DNA from: Oceanisphaera sp. IT1-181
GTDB lineage: Bacteria; Pseudomonadota; Gammaproteobacteria; Enterobacterales; Aeromonadaceae
DNA length: 64,000 bases
Direction of reading: 5' to 3'
NCBI RefSeq assembly: GCF_033807535.1
Contig: NZ_CP136856.1
Location: 2,165,001 to 2,229,000, forward strand
Shown here: one piece after another, positions 1 through 7,863 of the stretch
How the letters are laid out: each line of letters starts with the position of its first letter
Position numbering within the stretch: the stretch's first letter is position 1
The notes under the pieces: model-generated
The model's input: the letters and a program-made list of their open reading frames with translations, nothing else
Database searches by the model: none
What the model was told of the DNA's origin: nothing
Made by a program: the position numbers and the translations under genes

Positions 1-193
1 GAGGGCGATAAAGCTGGCTTAACTACAGAATATTAGGGTGTTAAGAATCACACAACAATACGGTTTTGAATACTCAAATGTGACCTTTGCAGTGTAGCAG
101 TCACCCACCCCGTCTTGGCAATAAATCAGCGGCCATTCTCAGGCTATGGCAGGCGACTGGCTGCGTGGAATACTGGGTGCCAAATCCTAGGGG

Positions 194-250
194 CAATGCC
201 TGAGTTCAATGCCTGAACCCAATGCCTGAACTCAATGCCTAAGTGCAATA
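194..250. repeat. 13-bp tandem repeat, four copies
   Basis: Four head-to-tail 13-bp units starting CAATGCCTGA/CAATGCCTAA lie at 194-206, 207-219, 220-232 and 233-245, followed by a partial CAATA. The unit differs only in its last three or four bases. The rest of 1-307 shows no gene. The array ends about 60 bases before the CvfB start, so it probably lies in the 5' untranslated or promoter region. Its effect on expression is unknown. Confidence 0.85.
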
Positions 251-307
251 GTGGTCTTTAGCCTCGTGGCAGGCTAAAATCAGTTTTTTATAAAAACGGT
301 AATTAGC

Positions 308-1138
308 ATGATCAAGCTTGGCGATAACAACACTCTCCCTCTGATACGTTTAGATGATAAAGGCGGCTGGCTAGATGCCGATTCTTATGGTGAGGCTTTT
401 ATCCCTAAGCGCCAGCTTCCGGCCAACTGCCAGCCTGGCGATGAGATTGCCGTTTTTATCTATCTGGATGCAGACCTTGAGCCAGTCGTCACCACCGACC
501 AGCCCAGAGCCACCGTCGAGCAATTTGCCACCTTGAAAGTAGTCACCAGCAATCGCCTGGGTGCCTTTCTCGATTGGGGCATGAAAAAAGATATTTTTGT
601 ACCTGAGCGCAATCAAGTGCAACCCATGGAAGTGGGCCGCAACTACGTGGTGTTTATCTATTTAGATCACGAAGGGCGCATGGTGGCCAGTAGCAAGCTA
701 GACCGCTTTTACAGCCGTGAGCTGCCCACCTATAACGTGGGTGATGAAGTGGACTTACTGATTGCCGAGCCGACCCTGTTAGGTTTTAAGGCGGTGGTGG
801 ATAATCAGTTTGGCGGCTTATTATTTCGCTCAGATATCTCCGGTCGTTTACCGGTGGGCTTAAGTACCAAAGGCTACGTTAAACAAATGCGTGATGACGG
901 TAAAATCGATCTCAGCTTGTTTAAACCAGGCCCTGGCAAAGTGGATGATGCAGCTGGCCTTATTCTCGACAAGCTCGAGCGTGCCGGCGGCAGCATGCAA
1001 GTCAGCGACAAAAGCGACCCCGATACTATTTTTCGCTTATTTGGCGTCAGCAAAGGTACTTTTAAAAAGGCCATTGGCGGCTTGTACAAGCAAGGCCAGA
1101 TAGTCATAGAAGCCAACGGCATTCGTATTGTTAAATAG
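308..1138 (+). CDS. cvfB: CvfB-family S1-domain RNA-binding protein
   Basis: A 276-residue protein of the CvfB/YitL family: tandem S1-like OB folds followed by a C-terminal winged helix, known from Staphylococcus CvfB as an RNA-binding regulator. Visible family signs are the S1-like strands around residues 70-110 (GAFLDWGMKKDIFVP), a third OB unit near 140-200 with GGLLFRSD and KIDLSLFKPG, and a basic C-terminal helix-turn-helix (FGVSKGTFKKAIGGLYKQG). The length is typical. The ATG at 308 is the first in-frame start after a gene-free leader that carries tandem repeats. It stands alone between that leader and ddh. The physiological target RNAs in Gram-negative bacteria are not established. Confidence 0.85.
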   Translation: MIKLGDNNTLPLIRLDDKGGWLDADSYGEAFIPKRQLPANCQPGDEIAVFIYLDADLEPVVTTDQPRATVEQFATLKVVTSNRLGAFLDWGMKKDIFVPERNQVQPMEVGRNYVVFIYLDHEGRMVASSKLDRFYSRELPTYNVGDEVDLLIAEPTLLGFKAVVDNQFGGLLFRSDISGRLPVGLSTKGYVKQMRDDGKIDLSLFKPGPGKVDDAAGLILDKLERAGGSMQVSDKSDPDTIFRLFGVSKGTFKKAIGGLYKQGQIVIEANGIRIVK

Positions 1139-1388
1139 TAATTATTCGCACGCTTAGCGGTATGCAGCGCGGTAATTTCAATGCTAGTATAACCCTGTTA
1201 CAAATGCAGCCTGATGGTAGAAACAGGCGGTGCTACCGCCTTTCAAGCAATGGAAATGTAACAGGTTTTATCATCTTTACGCCCTATTAGGCTGCCATAA
1301 GACTGCATTTGTCACTTTTTGCTCAGTTATGCAAATACATACAAATACTGTCTGGTTAACCAGTGCAGCTAACTAATAAGGTTGATTG

Positions 1389-2375
1389 ATGACACAGATT
1401 AGAATCGCCATTGCCGGCTATGGCAACCTTGGCCGCGGTGCAGAAGCCGCCATTAAGCAAAGCCCAGACATGCGTCTCGTGTCCGTATTCAGCCGCCGCG
1501 ATCCCGCGAGCGTCACCTTACTCGACCGCTCAGTACCCGTTTATGCCATGGACGACATCGAGCAACATCAAAACGATATCGATGTGCTGCTGTTATGCGG
1601 CGGCTCCAAGTCAGACTTACCCGAGCAAGGCCCACAGTTGGCCGGTTTATTTAATATCGTCGACAGCTTCGATACCCACGCCAAAATCCCTGAGTATTTC
1701 ACCGCCCTCGATGCGCCAGCAAAATCCGCAGGCAAAGTCGCGCTCTTGTCTGTAGGTTGGGATCCGGGTTTGTTCTCGTTAAACCGTCTCTATGGCGAAG
1801 CCATTTTACCGGTGGGTGAAACCTATACTTTTTGGGGTAAAGGCTTAAGCCAAGGTCACTCAGATGCAGTGCGTCGTGTGGCGGGCGTTAAGTCTGGCGT
1901 GCAATACACCATTCCATCTGAGTCGGCGATGGCTCGGGTGCGTAACGGTGAGCAACCTACGCTGAGCACCCGTGAGAAACACACCCGCGAATGCTTTATC
2001 GTGCTAAAAGACGGCGCCGATGCCGAAGCCGTACGCTCAACCATCGTCAACATGCCGGATTACTTCTCCGACTATGACACTACTGTGAACTTTATCGACG
2101 CAGCAACCTTTAGCGAACAGCACAGCAGCATGCCCCACGGCGGCTTTGTGATCCGCAGTGGCGTAAGCGGCAGCGAAAACACCAAGCAAGTGTTGGAGTT
2201 CTCGCTAAAGCTGGGCAGTAACCCTGAGTTTACTTCTAGCGTGTTAGTGGCCTACGCCCGCGCCGCTTATAAGATGAACCAAGCAGGTGAAACCGGTGCG
2301 AAAACTGTCCTCGACGTCGCCCCGGGTTTGTTGTCTCCTAAAACACCGGCCGAGCTACGTAAAGAGCTGCTGTAA
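1389..2375 (+). CDS. ddh: meso-diaminopimelate D-dehydrogenase
   Basis: Predicted NADP-dependent meso-diaminopimelate dehydrogenase, which interconverts tetrahydrodipicolinate and meso-DAP in one step. It thereby bypasses the succinylase branch of lysine and peptidoglycan precursor synthesis. The N-terminal Rossmann motif GYGNLGRG, the GGSKSDLPEQGP stretch, VDSFDTHAKIPEY, and the substrate loop GWDPGLFSLNRL followed by FWGKGLSQGHSDAVRR are hallmarks of the family. Length is 328 aa from ATG 1389. A TTG at 1386 precedes it, but the AAGG at 1378-1382 is better spaced for 1389. It is monocistronic and closed by a hairpin terminator. The assignment is strong; whether it runs in the biosynthetic direction in vivo cannot be told from sequence. 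Confidence 0.93.
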   Translation: MTQIRIAIAGYGNLGRGAEAAIKQSPDMRLVSVFSRRDPASVTLLDRSVPVYAMDDIEQHQNDIDVLLLCGGSKSDLPEQGPQLAGLFNIVDSFDTHAKIPEYFTALDAPAKSAGKVALLSVGWDPGLFSLNRLYGEAILPVGETYTFWGKGLSQGHSDAVRRVAGVKSGVQYTIPSESAMARVRNGEQPTLSTREKHTRECFIVLKDGADAEAVRSTIVNMPDYFSDYDTTVNFIDAATFSEQHSSMPHGGFVIRSGVSGSENTKQVLEFSLKLGSNPEFTSSVLVAYARAAYKMNQAGETGAKTVLDVAPGLLSPKTPAELRKELL

Positions 2376-2418
2376 TACTAGCGCCAGGCGCCCAGCACCA
2401 AGCGCCTAGCTAAAAATA

Positions 2419-2452
2419 AAAAAGCACCGAGCCATTAAGGTCGGTGCTTTTT
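2419..2452. terminator. bidirectional Rho-independent terminator
   Basis: A perfect 12-bp stem AAAAAGCACCGA / TCGGTGCTTTTT (2419-2430 and 2441-2452) with a 10-base loop sits between convergent ddh and yqcA. The A-run on one side and T-run on the other let it work in both directions. The same stem recurs at 16942-16976. Confidence 0.9.
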
Positions 2453-2471
2453 GTTTAGTGATGCATGAGCA

Positions 2472-2912
2472 TTAAATCTTCGAAATAAAGCCCGCTAACC
2501 ACTTTAACGCCGGTACTTCTGGATCCAGCGTTTCACCCGCATCAACGGTCAGCATCTCGGTTACGGCTTGGGCCTGCAGCTCTTGTAATAAATCACTAAA
2601 TTGGCGACCGCCACCGCAAAAATGCTCATAACTGCTGTCGCCTAATGCGACCAGTGCATAGCGTAATTGCGGCATTGGGGGGCTGTTAGCCCGTATTTCT
2701 TCAAACAGCGGCAAAATATCCGCCGGTAATTCACCTTGGCCCGTAGTGGAGGTCACCACTAACCAAAAGTGCGCCGGATTTAAATCCGCTAACGCTGCCT
2801 CTTCATGCAACACCACTTCATGGCCAGCACCGATTAATGCCTCTTCTAAGCTCTCTGCCACCGACATAGCCGAGCCATATACGCTGCCCACTATGATATC
2901 TATTGCCGTCAT
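2472..2912 (-). CDS. yqcA: YqcA/MioC-type flavodoxin
   Basis: A 146-residue short-chain flavodoxin that binds FMN and carries electrons; the physiological partner of YqcA is not firmly known. The FMN phosphate loop appears near the N-terminus (GSVYGSAMSVAE), followed by the 50s-type loop TSTTGQGELP and the 90s loop LGDSSYEHFCGGG, all matching E. coli YqcA closely. It is the third gene of the yqcC-truC-yqcA arrangement seen in E. coli, here separated from truC by 190 bases. An SD-like AAGGAG lies just upstream of the ATG at 2912. MioC is the closest alternative name; gene order favours YqcA. Confidence 0.9.
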   Translation of the reverse strand: MTAIDIIVGSVYGSAMSVAESLEEALIGAGHEVVLHEEAALADLNPAHFWLVVTSTTGQGELPADILPLFEEIRANSPPMPQLRYALVALGDSSYEHFCGGGRQFSDLLQELQAQAVTEMLTVDAGETLDPEVPALKWLAGFISKI

Positions 2913-3102
2913 TTATACTCCTTAAAAAATTTAGACCGATCAAATATCGCCGTAAGCCATACGCGTTCAGCTAAAGAGACACTACAACCGAGCGTAGGGT
3001 CCAATTCATTCGACCATACGGCATACATAAATCATTATATTTTTCTCTTATCACTTTTTTCCGTGTTCTTACGTGGATTCCGTGGCAAAAACAGGTTTGG
3101 CT
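2913..3102. other. truC-yqcA spacer with degenerate palindromic-repeat element
   Basis: This 190-bp spacer has no gene. It contains CGCCGTAAGCCATACGCG near 2950-2967 and an ACCATACGGCATAC stretch near 3013-3026. These resemble the ACGCCGTAAG repeat units found in three other spacers of this window, so it is read as a weak, decayed member of that family. Confidence 0.5.
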
Positions 3103-3909
3103 TTAAGCCTTACTCTTAACGCTATTTAACCAACCAAACTCTTCTACAACACGCTGCCATTGGTGATCAAGGCTCGCCTCAAGTAGCAAAGGCATACCGG
3201 TCACTGGGTGCGTTAACGCTAAGCTATGAGCATGCAATAACATGCGCTCGCTGGCATATTGGCTGCGAAAAAATCGATTATGCCGCCCGTCGCCGTGGCT
3301 GGTATCGCCCACTATGGGATGAAACAAATGCGCCATATGGCGGCGCAGCTGATGCTTGCGCCCAGTTTCAGGCGTTAAGCGCACCAAGCTGTAACGGCTG
3401 GTGTCGTGCTTTTTTGACACCGCAAATGGTAACTCAATTTGGGCCAAGCTTTGCCAATGGGTCACCGCCTCTTGAGGGGGCTTATCCAAGTCGGCAAACT
3501 TATCGGCAATGGCATCTGGCTGAAAGCTGAGCGCATAATCAAGTGTGCCCTGCTCTGGCATAAAGCCGCGCACCACCGCTAAATACTGCTTTACAACTTT
3601 ATGCTCGGTAAAGGCCTCGGTAAGGCTGCGCGCCACGGCTGAGCTTTTGGCAAATAACAGCACGCCTGAGGTCGGCCTATCGAGTCTGTGCACCGGAAAC
3701 ACATGGCAGCCCACCGCATCACGGGTCAGCTGCATGGCAAAGCGCGTCTCGCCTTTATCCAGCCAGCTACGATGCACTAACAGACCGGCCTCTTTATTGA
3801 TGGCCACTATGCATTCATCTTCATAGATAATGTCTATGCCATTGTCTATACGATTGTTGATGCAAGAGTGCGGCTCACAGCTGTTAGTGATATCGTTTGC
3901 GGTACTCAT
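3103..3909 (-). CDS. truC: tRNA pseudouridine(65) synthase TruC
   Basis: RluA-family pseudouridine synthase that modifies U65 in the T-stem region of tRNA-Ile and tRNA-Asp. The catalytic loop HRLDRPTSGVLLFAK contains the invariant Asp, and the KxLxRHM-type motif (GRKHQLRRHMAHLFHPIVGDTSHGDG) is intact. At 268 aa it has about 20 extra N-terminal residues compared with E. coli TruC, whose sequence begins near this protein's GIDIIYEDE. The ATG at 3909 overlaps the yqcC stop (ATGA), which supports it as the start and implies translational coupling. The extension includes an imperfect internal repeat (NNRIDNGIDI). Function assignment is strong. Confidence 0.93.
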   Translation of the reverse strand: MSTANDITNSCEPHSCINNRIDNGIDIIYEDECIVAINKEAGLLVHRSWLDKGETRFAMQLTRDAVGCHVFPVHRLDRPTSGVLLFAKSSAVARSLTEAFTEHKVVKQYLAVVRGFMPEQGTLDYALSFQPDAIADKFADLDKPPQEAVTHWQSLAQIELPFAVSKKHDTSRYSLVRLTPETGRKHQLRRHMAHLFHPIVGDTSHGDGRHNRFFRSQYASERMLLHAHSLALTHPVTGMPLLLEASLDHQWQRVVEEFGWLNSVKSKA

Positions 3910-4298
3910 GCTTGGCGCTCAACTGGCTGGCCAGACAAGGCTTCATCTAACTGGGCAATGGCTTCGGTTAAACCGCTAGTGTCTTCCACTACCCCCGCAA
4001 AGCTCTCTTGAGCCATGGGATACACGCTAATTTTGCTGGGCAAAGGCATGCCGATGGCCAACTGAGTGCGCAAGCGCGCCAACAGCACAAATTGCAGCCA
4101 CTGGGCCAAGCTCAAGGTGTCTACCGCAAACGGCAGTGTGCTGGCCAGCGCCTTGGCATCGGGCGGGGTCTCTTGCCACCAAGACAGCGCTTTTAGCTCA
4201 TCTGCAATGGTATCGAGTAATTTTTTTACGGTCGCTAATTTTACGGTCGCTAACTGTTGTGTGGTGACATCTAACGGGTTTTCGGGCGCAACGGGCAT
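3906..4298 (-). CDS. yqcC: YqcC family protein
   Basis: A 130-residue protein of the YqcC (DUF446) family, of unknown biochemical role. It is recognised by FAVDTLSLAQWLQFVLLAR and the following MPLPSKISVYPMAQESF segment, which align with E. coli YqcC. The start is set at ATG 4298, eight bases after AGGA, rather than at a GTG 30 bases upstream that lacks a ribosome site. It is coupled to truC by a 4-base overlap, as in enterobacteria. An in-frame 15-bp tandem duplication (4225-4239/4240-4254) gives the repeat LATVK-LATVK near the N-terminus. E. coli YqcC lacks this duplication. Confidence 0.85.
   Translation of the reverse strand: MPVAPENPLDVTTQQLATVKLATVKKLLDTIADELKALSWWQETPPDAKALASTLPFAVDTLSLAQWLQFVLLARLRTQLAIGMPLPSKISVYPMAQESFAGVVEDTSGLTEAIAQLDEALSGQPVERQA
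4225..4254. repeat. 15-bp tandem duplication inside yqcC
   Basis: TTTACGGTCGCTAAT (4225-4239) is followed at once by TTTACGGTCGCTAAC (4240-4254). The two copies differ at one base and keep the reading frame, adding LATVK. The near identity suggests a recent duplication by replication slippage. Confidence 0.9.
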
Positions 4299-4385
4299 CT
4301 GGCAGGTCCTCTTTAAACACCCCGCCACTATACCATCTTGCCCCCAGACTCCCTATAATCGGCGGCCATGCAACAGGAGAAACCG

Positions 4386-5420
4386 ATGCAAATAAATACC
4401 TTGAGTGAATTTTTAACCCAGGCAGGCACCGAGTTTCGCCTTTTCGATCTGGGCCGGCGTTTACAGGCCATTGAGCCTGCCGATTTTCTGGCTATTGAAG
4501 CCCAACAACGTCCTTATCCTTGGCCATTGCAGCGCCATGCTTGGTTGGCGGTGTGCTATTGGCAAACCCACAGCGCCGATCAACCTTATATTTGGTTTTT
4601 AAAGCTGCCGCTAGATGAACGCGGTTTGTTTAATAATGGGGCGGTAAAATACTTTTTAGCCGCATTAGTGGAGCAGTTAGGCCAAGACTTAACCGCGCCC
4701 TTAAGCGATGAGCAACAGCAAAAGCTGGCACAAACGCCCTTTACCTTTGCGCCGTCTCAAGAAAAACTGGCCGCTTTTCATGCCCGATTAGGCTTAGCTC
4801 TAAACACTGCACCCTCACACTTTTATCAAGGTGCACTCGATTATTTGGCCGCGCCAGAACAACACGACTGGCAGCAATTAGGGCTACAAGGCTTGGCAGA
4901 AGTGGCCGCGCGCTTACAACAAGATGCGCCACTCAGTCAGCTGTTGGCGCGCCAATGGTCACATTTGCCAACACAGGTACAAACCGCATTTTGCCAGCAG
5001 TGTGAACATCAGCCACTGCCCGACAATATCAATCAACTGCTGCTGGACGCCGTAAACCACGAGCTAGAGCGTCAAACGCCCGATGATGAGCGTATCGCAC
5101 TATTATTACGCGCCACGGCAGCCAGCCCGGCGTTTGTTGCTCGCAAGCAAAAGGTCGCCACCCTACTCGACTTGGCACCCAGCCAAGCCTTAATGCTGTG
5201 TTTAGTGGCTCGGCTTTGGCAAGAGCTCGCCGATGAAACATTATTGTTGCAGTATTTAAGCCAGCTGGCCGAGCTGCACGGGGATTTGTTTAATGGCGTG
5301 TTTAGCGAGTTGGTGTCAATGCCTGCGCTGCGACCGTTAATCTTAAGTAATTTGCACAATGCGGCATTATCGACCTCCTTAAAAGACGCGCTGGGTGCTT
5401 TATATACGGCGGATGCATGA
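4386..5420 (+). CDS. DUF3549 family protein
   Basis: A 344-residue cytoplasmic protein of the DUF3549 family, found in Aeromonas, Vibrio and Shewanella relatives; no function is established. The N-terminal FLTQAGTEFRLFDLGRR and the PYPWPLQRHAWLAVCYWQ and IWFLKLPLDERGL stretches are the conserved block. The remainder is helical and leucine/glutamine-rich. The start is ATG 4386 because AGGAGA at 4375-4380 lies directly before it; the upstream ATG 4368 precedes that site. It opens a same-strand run to 7174, and its stop overlaps the next start (ATGA). Confidence 0.82.
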   Translation: MQINTLSEFLTQAGTEFRLFDLGRRLQAIEPADFLAIEAQQRPYPWPLQRHAWLAVCYWQTHSADQPYIWFLKLPLDERGLFNNGAVKYFLAALVEQLGQDLTAPLSDEQQQKLAQTPFTFAPSQEKLAAFHARLGLALNTAPSHFYQGALDYLAAPEQHDWQQLGLQGLAEVAARLQQDAPLSQLLARQWSHLPTQVQTAFCQQCEHQPLPDNINQLLLDAVNHELERQTPDDERIALLLRATAASPAFVARKQKVATLLDLAPSQALMLCLVARLWQELADETLLLQYLSQLAELHGDLFNGVFSELVSMPALRPLILSNLHNAALSTSLKDALGALYTADA

Positions 5421-5719
5421 CAGAGTTAATTGGTTTAGTGGCACTACTCTTGCTTGGCGCCGGATATTGGCAGCTAAGGCGCCAAAGTGAGTTTGCTCAA
5501 GCCTGGTTAGCGCGTTATTGTCGAGGCCAAAGCTTTCAATTATTGAGTGTGTATCGCTATCGATTTGTGTGGAAAAAAGGCCGCATACTAACGCAGTTTC
5601 GCTTTGAGTTTAGCCACGATGGTCTGCAGCACAATGAAGGTAAATTGTGGCTGCATCGCCTCACCGTACTTAATGTGGAATTGCCCATCTTACGCGAGCC
5701 GGACTCACCTATGCTTTAA
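5417..5719 (+). CDS. DUF3301 family small membrane-anchored protein
   Basis: A 100-residue protein with one N-terminal hydrophobic segment (residues 3-17, LIGLVALLLLGAGYW) followed by a basic domain with RFVWKKGR and FRFEFSHDG, the DUF3301 signature. No activity is known. The ATG overlaps the DUF3549 stop by four bases, so the two are probably translated together. DUF3549 and DUF3301 genes are commonly adjacent in this part of the Gammaproteobacteria, which suggests a joint role, but that is inference. Confidence 0.8.
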   Translation: MTELIGLVALLLLGAGYWQLRRQSEFAQAWLARYCRGQSFQLLSVYRYRFVWKKGRILTQFRFEFSHDGLQHNEGKLWLHRLTVLNVELPILREPDSPML

Positions 5720-5782
5720 ATCGTGAGGGGTAAAGAATAACGACGAATACGCCCTGACTTTCAACCTAAGGAGTACTTTCTG

Positions 5783-6010
5783 ATGGAATCTATTAATCAT
5801 CCCTTTAGTGAACTGTTTGAGCAATTAGGCTTAGATGCCAGCCATGAAGGCATTGAGCAATTTATTGCCAGTCACACCTTGCCCGCAGACTTGGAGCTAG
5901 CTAAAGCGCCCTTTTGGAGTGCGGCTCAAGCTAATTTCTTAAAAGAAGGCTGGCAATCAGACTCCGACTGGGCAGAAGTGATAGACCAACTCAATGTCAG
6001 TCTTAGATAA
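5783..6010 (+). CDS. DUF2789 family protein
   Basis: A 75-residue protein of the DUF2789 family, recognised by HPFSELFEQLGLDAS, the central FI..H.LP segment, and the C-terminal FWSAAQANFLKEGWQSDSDW. It has no signal peptide or membrane segment, and members have no known function. A good ribosome site (AAGGAG at 5769-5774) precedes the ATG. It sits 63 bases after the DUF3301 gene in the same run. Confidence 0.83.
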   Translation: MESINHPFSELFEQLGLDASHEGIEQFIASHTLPADLELAKAPFWSAAQANFLKEGWQSDSDWAEVIDQLNVSLR

Positions 6011-6025
6011 AGGTTAATCCCGTTC

Positions 6026-6397
6026 ATGCCACAGCAGCAAATACTCACAGCCATGCAGCAACTCGCCGCCGAGGGCAAAGCGCTGACCACGGCGGCAGTG
6101 CGAGCACGGCTCACCACACCCGTGCCCTTAAGCGAGTTATTAGCGCTGGTGAGTCGTTATAAGCAAGACCCTCAGAGCTTACCGCCGCCCTTGGCAAACA
6201 TAGCGGCCAGTGTGAGCACCTCACACCGCCAAGATGAGCAGGACAACCATACGCACTTGGCTGCTCGCTTGGCAACACTCGAGCACACCGTTGCCGAGCA
6301 GGCGCTCAGACTGGCACGTTTAGAAAAATTATTAATGGCCACCTTAGATGGCGAGAAACGGTTAATGGCCAACTTAAATACTGCTGTGAAGGACTGA
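6026..6397 (+). CDS. small predicted DNA-binding coiled-coil protein
   Basis: A 123-residue protein not recognised with confidence. The N-terminal 45 residues (ILTAMQQLAAEGKALTTAAV followed by RARL) resemble the KfrA-type helix-turn-helix, in which an AEGK-T-xxVR pattern leads into the recognition helix. The linker is rich in Ser, His and Asp. Residues 80-115 form a heptad-like coiled coil (LAARLATLEHTVAEQALRLA and beyond). It starts 15 bases after DUF2789 and ends three bases before the next gene, so it is part of the same operon. DNA binding is an inference from a weak motif. Confidence 0.6.
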   Translation: MPQQQILTAMQQLAAEGKALTTAAVRARLTTPVPLSELLALVSRYKQDPQSLPPPLANIAASVSTSHRQDEQDNHTHLAARLATLEHTVAEQALRLARLEKLLMATLDGEKRLMANLNTAVKD

Positions 6398-6400
6398 CTG

Positions 6401-7174
6401 ATGTGGGTATGTGAACTGCACTTTGATTGTTATCAAGAAACCCAATTGGCCGAGGCAGAGCCCGCCATTCGCCAATTTATTGATGCGCTGCGCTATAACG
6501 GCCAGATTGTAGGCCGAGAATTCCCCACCGCCATGCACGCCGACGGCCTCACCGCACGCGTGGTGTGCCCCGAACAAGACAGCCTGCATGCCCGCTATCA
6601 CAGTCGCCAAGTAGAGCTGGCCATCTCGAACTTGCATCAAATTGGTCTCACCAGCCCTAAGGTGGCGCTAAAAGGTCAAGATCTCAACTCGGACACCACA
6701 GATGCTTGCAGCGCGCGACCTTGGCAATTGCTCTACACCACTTATTTACATTCTTGTTCACCGCTGCGCTGTGGCGAGCACTTAGCCCCCGTTCCCTTGT
6801 ACCAGATACCGGCGGTGGCCAATGGCGACTTTAAACAAGTATTAAAATGGCAAGAAGACTGGGAAGCCTGTGACCAACTGCAAATGAACGGCTCTATTTT
6901 AGAGCACGCAGCAGTAAGCGAAATTAGCGAGCCAGACTCACGCTTAAGCCAGCGCGGCCGAAAGCTCAGTAAGCACATAGAGTCTTTAACCGCGATACCC
7001 ACTTTTTATTATTTGTATCGCGTGGGCGGCGACAATTTAAGCACCGAGCAGGAACGCCCCTGCCCCAGCTGTGGCCAGCCTTGGCGCTTAAGCGAGCCGT
7101 TGCATGAGGTGTTTGATTTTAAATGCGAACCCTGTCGTTTGATCTCTAATCTATCGTGGGATTTTAAGGACTAA
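6401..7174 (+). CDS. DUF2310 Zn-ribbon-containing protein
   Basis: A 257-residue protein of the DUF2310 family (Zn-ribbon-containing, possibly nucleic-acid-binding). The C-terminus carries a four-cysteine ribbon, CPSCGQPW ending in KCEPCR, and a conserved RPWQLLYTTYLHSCSPLRCG segment lies near residue 120. The FYYLYRVGG motif before the ribbon is also typical. It is the last gene of the 4386-7174 run and is followed by a palindromic repeat. The function is unknown. Confidence 0.82.
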   Translation: MWVCELHFDCYQETQLAEAEPAIRQFIDALRYNGQIVGREFPTAMHADGLTARVVCPEQDSLHARYHSRQVELAISNLHQIGLTSPKVALKGQDLNSDTTDACSARPWQLLYTTYLHSCSPLRCGEHLAPVPLYQIPAVANGDFKQVLKWQEDWEACDQLQMNGSILEHAAVSEISEPDSRLSQRGRKLSKHIESLTAIPTFYYLYRVGGDNLSTEQERPCPSCGQPWRLSEPLHEVFDFKCEPCRLISNLSWDFKD

Positions 7175-7177
7175 CTC

Positions 7178-7266
7178 AACGCCGTACGTTTGACGCCATA
7201 CGCTGTAAGTCGGGATACGTTGCGGTGCTCGATTTTTACTTACGGCGTACCGCGTAAGGCGTTTAC
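7178..7266. repeat. intergenic palindromic repeat (ACGCCGTAAG family)
   Basis: The spacer between the DUF2310 gene and syd, which converge here, is filled by a palindrome. ACGCTGTAAGT (7200-7210) pairs with ACTTACGGCGT (7238-7248) with one G-U pair. Outer ACGCCGTACG and CGCGTAAGGCGT add further pairing. The same words recur at 8836-8879 and 20957-21035. Position between convergent genes suits a transcript end or REP-like role, but neither is shown. Confidence 0.75.
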
Positions 7267-7278
7267 AACTCAGTTAAA

Positions 7279-7809
7279 TCAACACACTTCTACTAAGCGT
7301 AAAAACGTCGCTAAATTGGGTGCTAGCACGCCTATCGCACCTTTGCCTAAGCGCTCTAATTGCACTTCGCCGGTTGCATTGTTTAAGGTCACCAATTTTT
7401 GCTCGTCACGGCAACTGGCCAAAAACCAGCTGGCCGGTAATTTAAGCTTTTTCATCATCAAATGATGGGCAATTTGATTTTGCTGTAACCGTTCAAAATC
7501 GGTTTCATTCCACGGCTGCAACAAAGTTAAAAATAAACCTTTAAAACAGCCCTCTATATTACCCGCGTAATAGTGGCCAAAAAACGCGCTTACATCTGCG
7601 TGCACCTCTATTTCCAGCGCGGCGGTTAGGTTCGAAAACGAGCTAGGCTCTGGTTTTAGCCATGCCTGCCAGCCCACTTGCCCAGTCAGGGCTGGCAAGA
7701 GCTCTGCAGGGGAGGGAAAATCTGCATCGTGCACCACCAAGGGAATACCGCCCACCCTACGTTGACGAGCAAATACCTCACCGAGCGCGTTCACCACTTG
7801 ATCTTGCAT
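7279..7809 (-). CDS. syd: SecY-interacting protein Syd
   Basis: Syd is a peripheral inner-membrane protein that binds SecY and is thought to monitor or clear faulty translocons. The 176-residue product matches in length. It shows the conserved core FFGHYYAGNIEGCFKG, the region LLQPWNETDFERLQQN, and the C-terminal GIGVLAPNLATFL-like stretch. It is divergent from queF, as in E. coli, sharing a 54-bp promoter spacer. No anomalies are seen. Confidence 0.93.
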   Translation of the reverse strand: MQDQVVNALGEVFARQRRVGGIPLVVHDADFPSPAELLPALTGQVGWQAWLKPEPSSFSNLTAALEIEVHADVSAFFGHYYAGNIEGCFKGLFLTLLQPWNETDFERLQQNQIAHHLMMKKLKLPASWFLASCRDEQKLVTLNNATGEVQLERLGKGAIGVLAPNLATFLRLVEVC

Positions 7810-7863
7810 ACTAAAGTCTCACAATAAGGCCAGATCCTCTTATTCTACCTACTGGATATTGAA

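Noticed and set aside
194..250. CRISPR array at the window start.
   Set aside because: The 13-bp units are directly contiguous without spacers and are too short; no cas genes are nearby.
4299..4328. GTG start at 4328 for yqcC.
   Set aside because: It lacks a ribosome site, while ATG 4298 has AGGA at good spacing and matches the family N-terminus.
7190..7465. Open frame on the plus strand over the palindromic repeat and the 3' end of syd.
   Set aside because: It lies antisense to a well-supported syd gene, has no ribosome site, and its composition is that of repeat plus antisense DNA.
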